Positions 33,877 through 34,154 of a stretch of DNA of 34,154 nt are shown here, piece after piece (positions within the stretch are counted from its first letter, which is position 1; every line of letters starts with the position of its first letter). The position numbers were made by a program, and so were the translations under genes. This stretch comes from an uncultured Eubacteriales bacterium (GTDB lineage Bacteria > Bacillota > Clostridia > Lachnospirales > Lachnospiraceae): assembly GCA_900314525.1 (NCBI GenBank), contig OMVN01000023.1, forward strand, positions 1 through 34,154, written 5' to 3'. Under the pieces are notes generated by a model that was not told the DNA's origin, searched no databases, and worked only from the letters and a program-made list of their open reading frames with translations.

Positions 33877-33962
33877 GGAGAGGTATCGAAGTGGTCATAA
33901 CGAGGCGGTCTTGAAAACCGTTTGTCCGCAAGGGCGCGTGGGTTCGAATCCCACCCTCTCCG
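33877..33962 (+). tRNA. tRNA-Ser (anticodon UGA)
   Basis: The acceptor stem GGAGAGG (33877-33883) pairs with CCTCTCC (33955-33961), with discriminator G at 33962. The anticodon loop CTTGAAA (33910-33916) gives TGA at 33912-33914 and reads UCA-family codons. The long variable arm expected of a class II tRNA is present, and GGTTCGAATCC forms the T arm. CCA is not encoded. Confidence 0.96.
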
Positions 33963-33990
33963 CTAGCTCAAAAAATTAAATAAAAAGTTC

Positions 33991-34019
33991 TTGACAGACA
34001 ACTTAATATTTGATATAAT
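33991..34019 (+). promoter_or_regulatory. Strong promoter 3, likely rRNA operon promoter
   Basis: TTGACA (33991-33996), 17 bases and TATAAT (34014-34019) with a TGA extension. The upstream AAAAAGTTC is the same as at promoter 2. Confidence 0.9.
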
Positions 34020-34154
34020 GAGCAAGCTGGTTCGACAAAATGCGAATCAACAAAGCATATGAACATTGATAACTAAACAGTTTTAAAGAATTTCAAACAA
34101 TAGATTGAAATAAACCATCCCTGAAATTTCAAAAGAATTTCAAGCGGACATCGT
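34020..34154 (+). other. Probable 16S rRNA leader (window ends inside it)
   Basis: No gene is visible. The stretch contains ATTGATAACTAAACAG near 34064-34080, which resembles the GAAAACTNAACA element seen before rRNA genes in Firmicutes. It also has a repeated AAAGAATTTCAA (near 34085 and 34132), suited to processing stems. Mature 16S has not started by the window end. Confidence 0.55.

Noticed and set aside
1-34154. CRISPR arrays, insertion sequences or prophage genes
   Set aside because: No spaced direct repeats, transposase, integrase or phage structural motifs were seen; the repeats found are within the Lys/Ala tail gene and at the promoters.

Overview
This 34 kb window is ordinary chromosomal DNA of a low-GC Gram-positive anaerobe, most likely a member of the Lachnospiraceae (Clostridia). 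The support is AGA-rich, A/T-ending codons, strong AGGAGG-type ribosome binding sites, TTGACA/TATAAT promoters with frequent TGn extensions, a tRNA-Tyr T-box, and the block hpf-secA-prfB. The family assignment is inferred from protein character, not from a database search. Nearly all genes lie on the + strand; nth, a short-chain dehydrogenase and tex are the exceptions. No insertion sequence, phage or CRISPR array was seen.

Layout. 1-1690: a small secreted Cys-rich protein broken by an in-frame TGA, then nth on the minus strand. 1793-4383: a formate/nitrite channel, a chemoreceptor-like protein and an acylphosphatase. 4401-7213: metY, mntP and a cation diffusion facilitator. 7385-11416: an SCP2-domain protein with a histone-H1-like tail, a histidine phosphatase, nadE and a methyltransferase. 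11394-12932: consensus promoter, Tyr T-box and tyrS. 13010-16341: a Tet(M)/EF-G-like GTPase fused to a Rae1/YacP-like NYN nuclease, overlapping tail-to-tail with an SDR reductase. 16425-17923: a secreted SH3b-NlpC/P60 hydrolase.

17924-18624 is a 0.7 kb gene-free region. It holds a candidate structured RNA, a cluster of perfect DnaA boxes and the hpf promoter and leader. Then follow hpf, secA and prfB (programmed +1 frameshift at CTT TGA C inside a 10-bp hairpin) and a CheW-like protein. 23454-25239: an ACT-domain regulator and hom. 25365-27509: tex (minus). 27653-29161: two tandem small Cys-rich membrane proteins and a YcxB-like membrane protein. 29172-33724: tsaE, tsaB, rimI, a zinc-ribbon protein, RNase Z, tsaD and ispD. 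33749-34154: three near-identical strong promoters around tRNA-Ser(UGA), running into what looks like an rRNA operon leader that leaves the window.

Common themes are translation and its quality control: TyrS, the GTPase-nuclease fusion, HPF, RF2, the t6A enzymes, RimI, RNase Z and tRNA-Ser. The strongest leads are the GTPase-NYN fusion, the DnaA-box cluster beside a candidate raiA-type RNA upstream of hpf, the RF2 frameshift hairpin, and the paired Cys-rich membrane proteins.
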